Shown here in pieces: positions 11,244 to 24,249 of a stretch of 64,000 nucleotides of DNA; the stretch's first letter is position 1; each line of letters opens with the position of its first letter. The stretch lies in assembly GCA_949357655.1 (NCBI GenBank), contig CASHTG010000018.1:248001-312000 (forward strand). The letters run 5' to 3'. The translations under genes and the position numbers were made by a program. This DNA is from Parascedosporium putredinis. Lineage: Eukaryota; Ascomycota; Sordariomycetes; Microascales; Microascaceae. The notes beneath the pieces are model-generated. The model had not been told where the DNA came from and made no database searches. It worked only from the letters and a program-made list of their open reading frames with translations.

Positions 11244-13269
11244 ATGTCTGAGAAGTTTGAGAAGTCGGGCGATGTCGTCCATGCGGACGACATCAACCAG
11301 GTATGCCATTGTTTTTTTCTCCCTTGACCTCCTTCCCTGCGGCAACAAATACGCTTGCGAGAGGCTTGTCTCCTCCCTACCACCGCCATCTCCCGAGTGG
11401 CAGGTTACTCGTCCAAGCCAAGATTCTCGCTGGCCGCGCGAGCGCGCGCCTGCATGTCTTGGCGCAGCCTGTAACTACCCCAAGCCACTTGTGTGCGAGA
11501 TGGCGGATCGGTCGAGGCAAGGCCGTGATTCGCAAGCAAGCCGCATCTCGGAGAGAAGAAAAAAGTTCTTTTGACTGACAGCGGGCTCGTCCCGGCGAAC
11601 AGAAGAACGTCCAGGAGAAGATCATCACTGGTAACGAGGCCTTCAATGAGGCGATGCTCCAGGAGCCCCCTCGGGCTTCAGCACCAACATGCTCCTCATC
11701 TATGCCTTCTCCATCGTGGGCATGTTCTGCTCCACCATGAACGGTTACGACGGCTCCCTCATCAACAACCTTCTCCAGAACCCCGACTTCCGTGAGCGCT
11801 ACCAGGTCGACAACGACGGTGTCCGCGCCGGTATCTTCGCCTCCATGTACCAGATTGGTGGTGTCGTCGCCCTTCCCTTCGTCGGTCCCGCCATTGACAC
11901 CTGGGGTCGCCGTGTCGGTATGTTCATCGGTGCCTTGACCGTCATTATCGGTACCATTGTCCAGGGTGCTGCCCAGTACCCCAGCGCTTTCCTCGGTGGT
12001 CGTTTCCTCCTCGGTTTCGGTGTCTCCATCGCCGCCGCCGCCGGTCCCATGTACGTCATTGAGATCAACCACCCTGCCTTCCGTGGTGTCGTCGGTGCCT
12101 TCTACAACACCCTCTGGTTCTCCGGCGCCATCATCGCCTCCGGCGCGACCCGTGGCTCCCTCAATGTCAGCTACGGTTTCTCGTGGCGCATCATCACCTG
12201 GCTCCAGGCTCTCTTCTCCGGCATCATCGTCCTCCTCTCCCTCCTCCTCCCCGAGTCGCCCCGCTGGCTGTACGTCAACAACAAGCAGGACCAGGCTAGG
12301 GCCATGCTCACCAAGTACCACGGCAACGGCAACCCCGAGTCCGCCTGGGTCAAGCTCCAGATGCGCGAGTACGAGGAGTCCCTCGACCTCGATGGTTCCG
12401 ACAAGCGCTGGTGGGATTACCGTGCGCTCTTCCGCACCCGTGCCGCCGTCTACCGTCTCATGTGCAACATCACCATCTCCATCTTCGGTCAGTGGGCTGG
12501 TAACGCTGTGCTCTCGTACTTCCTTTCTTCCGTGCTCGACACTGCCGGTTACACTGGCGTCATTGAGCAGGCCAACATCACCTTGATCAACTCTTGCCAG
12601 CAGTTCCTCTGCGCCATTGTCGGTGCCACCCTCGTCGACAAGGTCGGTCGTCGCCCTCTCCTCCTCTTCTCCTTCACCGGCTGCTGCGTCATCTGGCTCG
12701 GCATGACCATTGCCTCCGCCATGTGCGCCAAGTCCCAGGACGGCGTCGATGAGGACGGCAACCCCATCTTCACCAACAAGGCCGCTTCCCAGGCTGCCCT
12801 CGCCATGGTCTTCCTCTTCGGCTCCGTCTACTCCGTCGGTATCACTCCCCTCCAGGCTCTCTACCCCGTCGAGGTCCTCTCCTTCGAGATGCGCGCCAAG
12901 GGTATGGCCTTCTCCTCCCTCGCTGTCAACGCCGCCGGTCTCCTCAACCAGTTCGCCTGGCCCGTCTCCATGGCCAAGATTGACTGGAAGACCTACATCA
13001 TCTTCACCATCTGGGATGCCGTCCAGGTCATCGTCGTCTACTTCTTCATCCCCGAGACCAAGGGCCGCACTGTAAGTTTTTCTTCCTCCTCCCTTTTTCT
13101 ATTTCCTCCACACTTGGTGTTTGCAGGGTCGCTAACACATTTCTTCCCTCTATAGCTCGAACAACTCGACGAGATCTTCGAGGCCAAGAACCCCGTCAAG
13201 ATGTCGACCCAGAAGAAGAAGGTCGCCGTCGACGACTCTGGTCACATTGTCGATGTCCGCGATGCTTAA
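11244..13269 (+). CDS. MFS sugar transporter (hexose/lactose-permease type), three exons
   Basis: A 12-helix sugar porter of the plasma membrane. Exon 1 is 11244-11300 (MSEKFEKSGDVVHADDINQ), exon 2 11603-13071 and exon 3 13156-13269, with introns of 302 and 84 nt (donors GTATGC and GTAAGT; acceptors CAG and TAG). Sugar-porter signatures appear in order: GYDGSLINNLLQNP in the first loop, DTWGRRVGM, PESPRWLY after helix 6, DKVGRRPLLL, then PETKGRT|LEQLDEIFEAKNP across the second intron. Reading from exon 1 through MLQEPPSG into STNMLLIYAF needs one extra C in the C5 run at 11666-11670. With that base the protein is 546 aa, normal for the family. Codons are strikingly biased to C-ending forms, which implies high expression. 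The substrate (hexose, lactose or another sugar) cannot be read from sequence. Start choice: first ATG in frame with a splice donor giving phase 0. Confidence 0.93.
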
Positions 13270-16200
13270 GTCGCTTTGTCGACGCTTCGCGCGCCTTGCC
13301 CAATCTGGCGAGCACCAGATGCCTAGGCATGACAGAAAGCAGCATCCTTTTCCCGCCTTCTTTGGCTGTTCTCTCTTTCGAGTTCATGAGTAGATTGTGT
13401 GCTCGGGTGGAGGAGAGATGGAAGACGAGGAAAGGGCACCTCTTCTGTTTTCGATGCCTGGGAGGGTAGGCAAGACGATTGGGGAAGACGGGCAAGGAAA
13501 GAGCAAAGATGACACACACAAGTTTTTGACAATGCCTCGTGTATAGAAAACCGCTGTTGTTTCCGCTTCAGCTTCTCTTCCTTGCTAGTCACCCATGAAA
13601 AAGTGCAACCACCCCTTTTTTATTAATACTTCTTTTGATTATATTTCGAACCTTGAATATCTTTGTATTTGTGTGGAAGTGAGGGGTTTTTATTTTCTTT
13701 TGTTATATAATCTATACTTTACTATACCAATTTCAAAATACCACTGCGCGTTTGAAGCTGAGAAGCCTTTCGGGATCCTTTCCTCACCATGCCTTGAATT
13801 GCCGTATTGTTCGTTCCGCGTGCTCTTGTGGTCTCTATGTGAGCTACCAGTCAGCCAGCTATCGGCGCACTTGTGTAAAGTTGTCAAGCCTTCCTTTCTA
13901 TTACTATTGCCTGTCTGACATGCAGGACTCTGGGTGGGGGTTGATGGCTAGATGGATGGATGCGAATGCTCTTGGCCCATCTCTTAACGCCATCTGTATG
14001 TACCTCGGTAGTCCAACGAACTTGGCATGGCTCACAAGCCGTCGAGCTAACGACACGCCACGCGTCTCCCAACTGGCCTTTCGCCAGTCTCCTCGCCGTT
14101 CCTCTTTCTCTAGCCCAGGCACAACCCTATCGTAACAGGGCGATTCAGAGCCTCCCTACCTTTCCTTTTTCGACTTGACAGCCTCACTTTGCTTCTTTTG
14201 CACACCACCCCCTTTTCCTCACCCACATCGACGTCTCTCCCGTCTCATTCCTCTCCTACGTTCTCTCTGTCTTTTTTTCTCTTCTTACGTGCATGTACTA
14301 GGACCCCTTTCCAAGAATTAGGCGCAGCCACCAAAAACCCAGCGCGCTCGGCGGAAACGGGGGCGGGCAATCGGACCGGAGACGGCATCTTGAGGAGAGG
14401 GGTAGATTAGGAGAAGAAGGGTAGAAAAGGGGGCGGGGAGCGGGCCAGCCAGAAGACCCTGATGTGGAGGATTTCGCTGCCGGTGTGGCGCCCGGGGGGC
14501 GGGGAAGGAGAATAGGGCTTCTGTCGAGCGGAAAGAGCACCAGGGGGTAGAGGAAGGGAGGAGAACGCGGAAAGAGAGCTGAGGGGTTTACTTGCTGATT
14601 TCATTGGCGTTTCGAGGATTAGGGAGATCTTGCACCAGAGCAGGAAGAAGGCAGAGCTGGAAGGAAGCCGTACGTAGATGATGGCATGCGATAGGAAGAG
14701 CGTGTGACGTTCTGGGGGAAGCAATAATAGCCCGAGTTGTCCTCGGCCTCTTTCCTCTATACCCTGGTATAAGTGTCCCTTTCCTTAAGGGCTTGCTGCC
14801 TCTCCAGTCCCTTAAACGACTAAAATCATTAAATCAGACCTAAGCCTTCATCATCTACTCTTTCAGCTCCCAACACTCTCATGTTATCCCCCTTGGCGGG
14901 AGATTTCCGCGCCCATTTTCTTTTCTTTTTATTTAACCTGCTTCCTTCCCTTTAACCATTCGGTATCGGAAATGGTATCTTGTTCGGGGCGCTTTCCGGG
15001 CACCTCGGCTCCACTCGGCCGCGCCCCCGCTCCAGTGCGTCTCCGGACTAACACGCAGACTACCGGCGGGCGGGAGTAAAGAGACGCAAAGTAAAACCCG
15101 TGGCGTGAATGGGCTTATTCCACGATTTCTATGGTTATTTCCCCTTCTTCTTCATGTCCTGCACAAACGAAACGTTGCTATTCGATGCATCGTATCTCTC
15201 CTAGAAATTGAGGGGTGCCAAGAATACATAGATGGAATCTAGTTTAAAATCAAGAAAGGAAGAAAAAAGGAACAAGAACGAAACTCGATGAAAAATAAGC
15301 GAGGCTAGGCACAAATAGTTGTTGCGTTGGCTACTGTGGTTGAATCATGGAAGCGAGACACCATCAACACTGGTGTGTCGTTGGAGGAGAGAAGAGGTGT
15401 GAGGACTGGAGAACCAATGTAGGTGAGGGAACGAGAGATGCACCGGTGACATACTCGTAGCCTCGGCCTCGCCGTACTGTCTTTGTGCACATGTGTGCAC
15501 ACAACATACCTCAACCCACTTCCATGTTTCTTCTGCTTCTAGTAATACAGTAATATGGTTCCTGGAAAGTCTGACAGCATCTGCCGTAGGTATGATATCT
15601 CGATATAACCCATGGTAGGCCGTCTCGAATGTCACCTCAGGGTTTCTTGCAGCCCTTGCTCTAACCCTTGACGTGGTGCGAATGGAAGCTCACTTGATTC
15701 ATTCACAATGAAACTGGATGAATTGTGACTTCATAGAGGGTCTCGGTGGGGGAGGGGGCGGGGTTCACACGTCTCGGGAGAACCATCAATTCTTCTGTTC
15801 CCAATCTCGATGCCGAGCTCGCGAGCATGTCCCACTCCACAACATGGGCATTTTTTCGAATTCCCCATATCCACGCACGGACGCGAAGAGGTCTCGTCCA
15901 GACCCCCAGAGTTCTTTGTCTTACCTCATTTCCCACTTTCCCCAGGTGAGTGCTCAGAGCCAGAAAAAGAAAGAAAGGAAGAGAGACCACCAAGCGCTTC
16001 AATGTCTCGGGAATTCGCGTCAATCAGACAAGAGAAAGCGCGAGGAAGACAAAATTTATTACTAGGTCCTAGCGAGTAGGCCAAGAGAACCCAGTTAGGT
16101 TGACCGGCGGCTGTTCCTTCTTCTTTCCTCTTTGCCAAATTTCCTTTATTTCTCACAAGGGTTTTTGGCTCAATGACTCCTTGATTTTTGAAGAGCAGGT

Positions 16201-18856
16201 GCGAGGTCGCCCAACGTGCATCACCTGAGGCAAAGAGCTCGACTCCACTCCAAGAGCTCCTTCTTATTCGAGAAATCCAAAGCTGCAGTCGCAGGGCAAC
16301 GGAATATGAGAGGTTCATCAGGTCGAGAATCCGTGCCGTGTCCGGATCCTGTCCGCTCTCGATAATCATATGCAGAGCGCGGGTTGAGTTGAGGTTGGCC
16401 GGAAAGCACAGCTCAATCAGCTCATTCGCTGGGAGGTGGGGAATGACGGAAGAAGTGCCCCACCGTCATGACTGACCATGGGCCCCGCCCCACCAAGAGC
16501 CCTTCTTGCTCTCTGCCGTGCTTCGTTGCTTGTCCTGTCCTGTCCCTCGTGGTTTCCCGCGAATTGGGACCCACAGGTGACCTCTTTCCTCCAGTCTCCG
16601 TAATATGGGATGGATCTCGACCCAGGACTTGCAGCCTTTTTCCTGCTATCTTCCCATATGCACCTTTTCTTGCTTCTTTGATGTTAATGGCTCGAGGATG
16701 GTACGGTCTACAGAATAACCTTTTCCATCTCCTCATCTCCCTTCTCCCTTTCCTTTTTCTCATCTATTTTTTTTTGTTGGCCTCTTGTGGACGGAGGAGC
16801 AATTCCGAGCAAACACATCATTGGGTGATGCAATGGGCACTAAACCCAAAAAGAAGCAGAAAAAGCTGCTCGAGAGAGGAGTCTGAATAGCTCCTCGCAG
16901 GCAGCCCCACCACTCAGCTCTCATCTCTCGCTTCCATGCACGACCTTAATATTCCTTTTTCAGACACGGGAAGCGCAGAGGGATATGGGAAGCTATGACA
17001 GGAGAAGTGGGGCGTGAGACGTCAAAACGTGCTATCGGATCTTAACACTGGACAGAAAGCAAAGAACCCAACCCCAGAGTCACGACTGGGACGCAAAGGG
17101 GTAAAATATGATAATACTCGGACAGCGGTATGGAGAGCGAGCAACATGGGAAGCCCTTGCCCAAAAAGCTTCCAAGAGAAATGTTTTTCTCTGTCTCTCT
17201 TTCTTTCCCCGGCTGTCTCGAAATTGCATGTCTCGTCTGATTCCGTTCACTGTCCAGGGATGGCCCAGACCAGCTGGGGGTGTCATGGCGACAAGGCCTT
17301 CCACACGGATCTCGCAGCCCCTCATGAGTAGCACCGAACGTGGCTGCTTGTCAAGAAGAGAAGAATGGAAAAAAGGAAGGAAATCCTGGGAAATGGTGGA
17401 GATGATGGAGAAAGGCGAACGACAAGCTGGGCGAGCCTGGCCCTGGTCACTCCCTCAGCCCCTGTCCTAGGAGGGTTGCCTAGTCCGTGCACTCGCCAAG
17501 TTGACAACCGACTGGGAGAGCGTCACCATCGTCGGATTTCCTTTCGTTGCTTCGCTTCTCCGCCCCTGGTCGAGCCTCGTGTGGGTAACTCTTGTCCGCT
17601 AGCGCGGAAGCCCCCTTGTCAGCATACAAGTTCACCCCTCCAGAGCATGACCCTTTCCCCCAAGCTCCGCCGCCGCGTCGTGCTCTGATGCGAAATGGGT
17701 GTCGTGTTTCTGTTTTGGCTCATGTCCCACACCCAATGGATGTCTTTCCGTCATGGAGAAGTGGTGTTGGTCAGATCAGAAAGAAGAGTCGTGCGGAGGG
17801 TGATGGGAGCCGTGTGAACCCAATATTACGGTCCATGGCATCCATGGTTGGATCTCACGCGGAAGATGAGCTGACCGACGATGGAATCTTCTTATCCCCT
17901 TTTGTCACGCAAAGAAGAATTCCTGAAAAGCCCTTCGATCCTTGTTTGGATGAAAAAGGGGAAGAAAAACGACAGAAAAAAGAGGAGGACGAATGAGAAA
18001 ATGGCAACGAGCCTGAATCTGAGTCTGTTCCTGCGTTGGGATGATGTCTCAATCTCCTCCGCATTACACCGCTAGAAATCATGGGCATCACCGCCGCCAC
18101 GGATGACTCTTTTTTTTTTTTTTTTTTTCACATTGTTTCGCCCTCTCTGATCCCCCTTGCTCTTCCATTTCTCCATCGTGGGGCTCTTTTTCCCTCTTTG
18201 CTCCCTTTCTCCACGGGAAGGTAATCAAAGAGCTTACACCGCCGTCCCCAAGGATCACTTCAGTCGCAAGCATCAAGATCATAATAATAGATCCATTGCG
18301 CCTTTGGATGGCGCTTGTTCCCACCCCGGCCTCTCTAAGACCCCCTAGTCTGGTCCGCTCGCGCCGCCCAGGATCAAAAGAAGAAAACCACACACCCAAT
18401 TTCCTTTTTTCCCTTTGCTCCCTGCTCGCGCGCCCCTTTTAAATTATCGTGAGATTCAAGAACCCGGAAAAGGCAACACAAGAGCATCTCGTGCTTCTCG
18501 AGGATTGTAAAAGAAAGAATGGGTTCGAGTAGAAAGGAAATGTTTAGATTATTCTCTGATTATTCTGATTATTATGGGATTTCCCCTGTAATACCGTCTC
18601 CATGCAACCTCAGACCCTGATGCAAAAATGTATCCATTACAATACACGCCCTGTGTGCCCCTTTCCGTTCCGGCCGGTGTAAAGTAAACGCCCCCTTATT
18701 CCCATCACAAAAGAAAAAAAAAAGAAACCCCACACACCCCTTGTTTCCTGGTTGGTTGTTTCTCATTTGTTTTTTTCTTTCTTCTTCTTCTGTTCTTTCC
18801 TTGTGGTATGGGGCCTTTTCATTGTTTCCCCCTACGCGGTGGGGTGGTGGGAGCTT
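13270..18856. other. Gene-poor interval of 5.6 kb
   Basis: This spans the transporter 3' region and the aquaporin 3' region. 13590-13745 is strongly AT-rich, as expected downstream of the transporter. No frame shows coding signature. It includes two G-rich clusters with four or more G runs (14419-14444 and 15745-15763) and a 19-nt T run at 18110-18128. Confidence 0.5.
18110..18128. repeat. Poly-T run (19 nt)
   Basis: An uninterrupted T tract, the longest homopolymer I noticed in the window. It lies about 730 bases beyond the aquaporin stop codon in intergenic DNA. Confidence 0.9.
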
Positions 18857-19920
18857 TTACACGAGATGCTTGTCGGCACCGTTGTGGTGCCCGTTGTCAG
18901 CAGCCATGCGGTAGGCACCGAGACCATCCTCGTCCTGACCAGCGTTGGCGGTGCTGTAGTTGAGGACCTGGAGGAGCTTGTAGACGGCAAAGGCCAAGAG
19001 CGAGCCCAAGAGGGGACCGAGCCAGTAGATCCAGTGGTAGCCGTGGAAGCCGGCAATCACAGCAGGACCAAAGGAGCGGGCGGGGTTGACAGAGGTGCCG
19101 GTGTAGGCGACGCCCACCATGTGGCACATGAAGACGGCGATGCCGATACCGAGGGGCGCAATGTACGTCGCCCTGTGCTTCTCCACGGCCAACATGTACA
19201 CGACGAACACCAAGTTGGCCGTGAGGAACATCTCGAGGAAGAGACCCTGCACGATCCGGACGTTGGGCGCGAGAGTGTTGCGCACGAGGAGGGTCCGGGG
19301 TGAGGCCGTCGATCACGGCGGCGGCGGCGATGCCGGCCACGATCTGGGCGACGAAGACGATGACTCCGCGGATGGGCTTGACGGCTCCGACGAGGACTAG
19401 ACCCAGAGTGACCTGCAAGAGGGGATATCGGGTGTCAGTTGGTGCTTACAAGGATATATATATATACCCCGCGCTGTTGAGGGGGCAGAGGATAGAGAAG
19501 CAGACTGAAGAGATGAGCAAGACTTACAGCGGGGTTGAACATGCCACCAGAGACACGGTAGAAAGCCCACACGTTGGCAGCGATAGCACCACCGAAAGCC
19601 GCCGAGATGAAGAGGAGGGTAGCCGGGCCGGGCGACTCGCCCTCAGCCAGCGTGAGAAGCGCGCCCTGCGTAGCGCCGAACGCGAGGAAGAGGAACATAA
19701 AGGTACCGCAGAACTCGGCCAGGGCGGCGACGATCTCGTTTCGCACAGGATGCTTCATGCCAAAGGCGGCGCGGCGCTCGACCGGGTCAGGGACGGTGGG
19801 CCGCGATTGCTCAATGCCAAAACCGCCGTTGTTGGCGCCAATGTTGCCGCCGCGGGCGTTGCCAATGGGGCCCTCTCCATCAGGGTTGGCGGGGAACGTA
19901 GAGTTGTTCACCGCGGACAT
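18857..19920 (-). CDS. Orthodox aquaporin (AQY-type water channel), two exons
   Basis: Major intrinsic protein with six membrane helices. Exon 1 is 19920-19528 and exon 2 19412-18857; the 115-nt intron (GTAAGT...TGCAG) falls exactly after the first NPA (GGMFNPA|VTLG). The second motif is TGTSVNPARSFGPAVI. The Arg after NPA and the His in the preceding helix (FMCHMVGVAYTG) are those of water-selective (ar/R His/Arg) channels rather than aquaglyceroporins. The N-terminal roughly 60 residues are cytosolic and Gly/Asn-rich; the C-tail is short. The frame breaks at 19291-19300, where GGG and GGGG on the plus strand each appear one G short: two missing bases restore GLTPGPLLVRN and give 316 aa. A one-base insertion would also restore frame but predicts a shorter TPDLLV loop. 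A TATA-like element lies about 200 bases upstream. Confidence 0.92.
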
Positions 19921-20122
19921 GTTTGCGAAGCGGAAGGGCTTTCTGGATGAAGTGCTGTCGGTACAACGGTATTCGGCAGTGGGTGTTGTAGTGTGTCCGT
20001 AAAAGGGGCCTGAACCAGGTACTCGTGAGAGCTGTAGGCTGCACGAGAGAGGTAGGGAGATAGAGAGACTGGGAGACTGGTGTGCGGAGAGAGAGACACA
20101 AGGAGACCGGGGCGAAGACGGG

Positions 20123-20134
20123 TATATATAATAT
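20123..20134 (-). promoter_or_regulatory. TATA-like element upstream of the aquaporin
   Basis: TATATATAATAT lies about 203 bases upstream of the aquaporin ATG in an otherwise GC-balanced region. The distance is compatible with a core promoter plus a 5' UTR of 150-170 nt. Inferred from position and composition only. Confidence 0.4.
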
Positions 20135-23100
20135 CACATCACCCAAGTTGTGTCCGACAGGCTTGATCTTACAGGGCCGGTCCCTTCGTACCTGACCCTC
20201 GAGGGCGAGTCACGCATTTTCTTCTTTACTGATCAGTTGTCGGAGGGCGTGGGAGACGGGAAATCCAGCAAGGATGGTGAGGGAGGTGTGGAAAAGCATC
20301 CCTCCCCGGGGGTGTGGTTGTGTGGGTGCAAGGTGGAGCAGATGCGTGCGTAGCTGCGTGGGTGGGCAAGAATAGAGCACACACCTCCCGCCTCCCGACT
20401 GATTCGACACCCTGTTCCATGGTATGGTCCCCTTTCTCAGCCTAGCTTCCCGCTCCCACCCAGACACAAAATGTACACACCACGTTATTATTTTCTGTGT
20501 TGCGTCAAACTCTGCGTCGGGTCTGCATGGGAGCTAAGTCAAATCGAAGAGTGCGCCGTCGTATCCCGTCTTGCCTTCAATAAATCCATGGCCGATTTTT
20601 TTAGTCGGCGGGGGCCCCCTCTTGGCTTGAACTTAACTTGATGGGAGCCACAGCTTCTTGCTAAGCTGAGCTACATCAATTTGGAGCTGGGCAAGCTACA
20701 GCTCTTCTCAAAGCTTCCCCAAACCAGAACTCCCAAGTCTCCGGGTAGGCTTGGGAAATAGAAAAAATCCCGCCACTCTGGCTTCCTCTTTTGCGTTGCA
20801 AATAAGATTGTTTGACATGACAGCAGAACGGTGTAAGAGGCTCAAAACAGAAAAGTCAACCCCGCCCTCTTACACGCAGATGAAGAAAGGAGGAGTGAAC
20901 AACCAAGAACAAAGATCAAGAAGCCAAGGCCGCCCTGACTGTCATCAGAGCTACCGAGCTGATCCTTCGCTGGCGTCATACTTGGTGAGAGACCATGGAC
21001 AGAAAAAGAGGATCAAGTGGTACTAATCTGTAGATCCCACCTGCGAGACTAAGAAAGCTTGAGTTCAAGCCAAGGCTGGGCAACATCATGAACAAAAATG
21101 GCAGTATGAAGGAAAGAGCGAATAAGAGGGAGACCAGGCTAAACAGAGCCCCCAAACAGAGGGTCAAGACGAGGAATGGGCTCGATAGGGGCGTGACGTC
21201 CATCGAGGGGGATAGTATAGTGTAGATCTTGTCTGCGCACCACTGCAGGAGTGGCGTAGGAAGAAAGTGAAGGAGGGCGTCTCGGAAGGCGTTGTGTCCC
21301 TCTCCCCTTGGCGCAACATCGCTTTGAGCTTCAGGCCTAAAAGATGGTGCGAAAAGGAGGGGCTTCTCCATCGTACGCTAGTTGGACTGTTGACGAGGGT
21401 ACGGTGCTGGCTGGCTCCTCCATTCTGCCCTCCTCTCACTTATATCTAGCAGGATCCTTGAAGTAGGTAGGATTGGTAGGACCCTCGAAAAGAAAATGAA
21501 TGCGCCTGAAAGTATCCTCATCTCCCTGTAACCCTTATTTCCCTTCAAGACCATGTTAGGGCGGGATAAGAGAGATCTCGATGGTGCAGCATAGAGTGTC
21601 CAAAGACCTTGGGGTCTTGGATTACTGCTTCTCTGTCATGGTAGCCTGGGAACCTTCGCCATGCCGCCCCGTTTTCTACGCCACCGTCGGCTGGCATTGG
21701 CCGCGAGGGTCCTATGCCAAGGGCGGAGAAAAGGTCTAACTACGATATCCCTTCAGACGATGCAAGATTTCCACATGTACCTCCTGGGCCTCAGTCGGTA
21801 TGAGAGCGCCCGAGCTAGGAAACGGTAGGCAGAGGGGGTGGGGGTGAGCAGTAGGGGCGCTTGCCTGGTGCTAAGCCATCTTTTGGCGCCGATTCACAAA
21901 CAAAATAGATGGAGGCTGGAAGCTTGCCCACCGACTCCGATAGCTATCGCGTTTCCCAGCGGCAAGTTGGTGGAGCCTAATAAAAGTTGAGATATTGTGC
22001 GGGAGTTGCTTCGCATCCGTACCGTATGCTGCAACTAAGATTGGCCCAACTAGTCCTAGTATCGCCCTCTTAAGCTGAAACCCTTTGAGCGTGGTTCGCC
22101 AGAATGTGCGCCGCTAAAGCGAGGCCCCACGGAGTCCTCTTCTTGTCCTCTCCTCTCTTTTGGGGATAGCATAACTCGGAAGGTCAAGAGAACCGCCCTA
22201 TTGTCGTTGGGAGAGATTTGGGAAAGACGAGAACGTGGCCTGAAGGTGGTTTCATCACGATGATGCATATGCCAGTCGACACGAGGCCGGCGGCGAGCTG
22301 ATGCGGGAAGGGTGTTGGTAGACATGACATGTCATTCGAAAACTTGCAGAGTCGGGATCATCCCCTTGTCGATGGAAACAAGAGAGAAAAACTTGTGCGT
22401 CTGGGGCGGCTTGGATAAGTGAGACAACCGACGCTGGCGAGTGGGAACCTTGTTTAATGGGCGGGTCTTGCGACAGAGGCTAGAAGGCAGCAGCTTCGCC
22501 CACAGCTCGGCGGCCAAGTCCAAGAGTTAGCAAATCATGAGACATGCATTGAAAATTGCGTAGAGGTTCGAGCATGCTGTGTCCATCATGAGCAACATGA
22601 ACAATATGTGGGTGGGCGGACAAACGTGAAGGCAGAGACGAGTGCAGCGGAAGCGTTCATGAGTAAGAGGCCTTGCCCCTTCTCTAGCCAAGCTTTACTA
22701 CCATGATCCTCCGATACTAGTATAGCATAGCTTCATTGTCTGCTCGAAGGGCCTAACACAAACACAGACGCCGCCACAATCCTAGTCACGCTCTAAAGAC
22801 TGGCCTTGCTGCCAAGAAGCCTTGATTAGGCTGGCTAGCCTTGGGATAACTAGCCTCGTGATCGGATGCCGATTCTATATCAATGTGATATGTTCATGCC
22901 CGGGCTAATCCATCAGTGGCCTCGGGCTCTGTACAAGACCGTACTCAAGAGAGGGATCTTGACTCGAACGGAGATCTAAACATGGGCAAGGCAACGTGTT
23001 CCGTCCTTGTAGTGTTGCCGACAAATTCGCGGTTCTAAAATCTCGTGACACTAGCAATTGGCCTGGGAGGATGCTGGCGCGCATCTCTGGAGGAGAGAGA

Positions 23101-23449
23101 AACATCAAATCCATCTCCGCTTTGGGTGTATTCTGCGATGGTGCGCGATGGTGCACGCGCTGATTGCTTGAAATCAAAGTTTGGAGCACGTTGTTTCTCT
23201 TCATGTACACGGTGTAGCCACGCACCATGAGACGGCAGCGAAGAGTAGCCTCTTCCGGCGCAACTCATCGCAGGAATCAAGCTCATTAAATTGCCTGCTT
23301 TATCCTCGCCCACTCCGCCCCGTTGAGGTTGGAGCGATGGTTGATGAAAATCCAGCCTCGGTGAATGATGGAGGCACGTTGACAAATTGTTGCGAGGCCC
23401 ATTCCTTCCAGTAAGAATTAATTCTTTTCTTTCTTTCTTCTCTATTATC

Positions 23450-23474
23450 CTCTCCACCTCTCCACCTCTCCACT
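23450..23474. repeat. Three tandem copies of an 8-nt CTCTCCAC unit
   Basis: The octamer CTCTCCAC is repeated head to tail three times, preceded by a pyrimidine-rich stretch starting near 23424. Confidence 0.85.
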
Positions 23475-24249
23475 TGGGAAGGAGAGAAGACGTGATGAAT
23501 CATCAGGAATGATAGACATCATTGACGTTCGCTCTCGGTCCCGGGTACCGACAGGTACAAGGAACCTGGGAGCGCTAGCCTCAGCTAGACCATCCCACCA
23601 AGATTGAGTGAGTGTCCCGGCGCTGACGACTGTTGACCCCGGCTGGAAGCGGGCCGACTCGGGTATCGGTACACTACAATCCCCAACGTTGGCAGGAAAA
23701 TCCTGCAGAAGAACCAGTGAACAGGGGATATTTGGAGAAGGGGAGAGCCTAAACTTAAACTAGAGAAAATAAGGGAAGGAAGGAAGCAAGGAAAAAAAAA
23801 CCGATTAAGCCGGGAAGGTGAGAAGGAGAGAGAATCCGACCGTGGCAGTGCGACTTCGGTGGCTCACATCCCAACTTCCGTTATCTGAATCATTCACTTC
23901 ACGGCCGGACACGAAGCCACAACAAAAACCCTTTCCTTGCAAAGAAGGGCACCGGGCACGAACTTCGACAACTGACCAACCAATCCGTCGTAAGGGCACA
24001 CACTAAGGAGATTACTTCCCCGGCTTTTTCACCTACGCCTCTAAACCACCACGCCCTTTCATTACATTTCCCCCTAAAGTCCGTCTTTTGTCCGCCCCCA
24101 CCCCCCTTTTGACCACCCCGCCAAACTGTCTCTCAATGCATCCGCGTTGAGAGCGCGTAGAGAAACGCCCGAAAAAAAGGAAAAGCTACCACCACTACCA
24201 CCGCCCCTCTCTGGCTTGCCACCACCAGAGCCGAGCAAGTCAAGTGCCA

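Larger units (their letters stand above)
19921..24249. other. Divergent intergenic region between aquaporin and Zn2Cys6 regulator
   Basis: About 4.3 kb between two divergently transcribed genes. The aquaporin promoter occupies the left end. I see no coding frame with family motifs. Odd local features are a cluster of seven AGCT palindromes in 64 bases at 20652-20715 and a three-copy octamer at about 23450-23474. The final 250 bases before the regulator are C-rich, typical of a fungal leader. Confidence 0.5.

Noticed and set aside
11377..12321. 314-codon open frame on the minus strand
   Set aside because: It lies antisense to the transporter. Its Gly/Glu/Asp-rich text is the mirror of GC-rich, C-ending codons of the real gene.
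18752..19303. 183-codon plus-strand open frame
   Set aside because: Antisense shadow of aquaporin exon 2.
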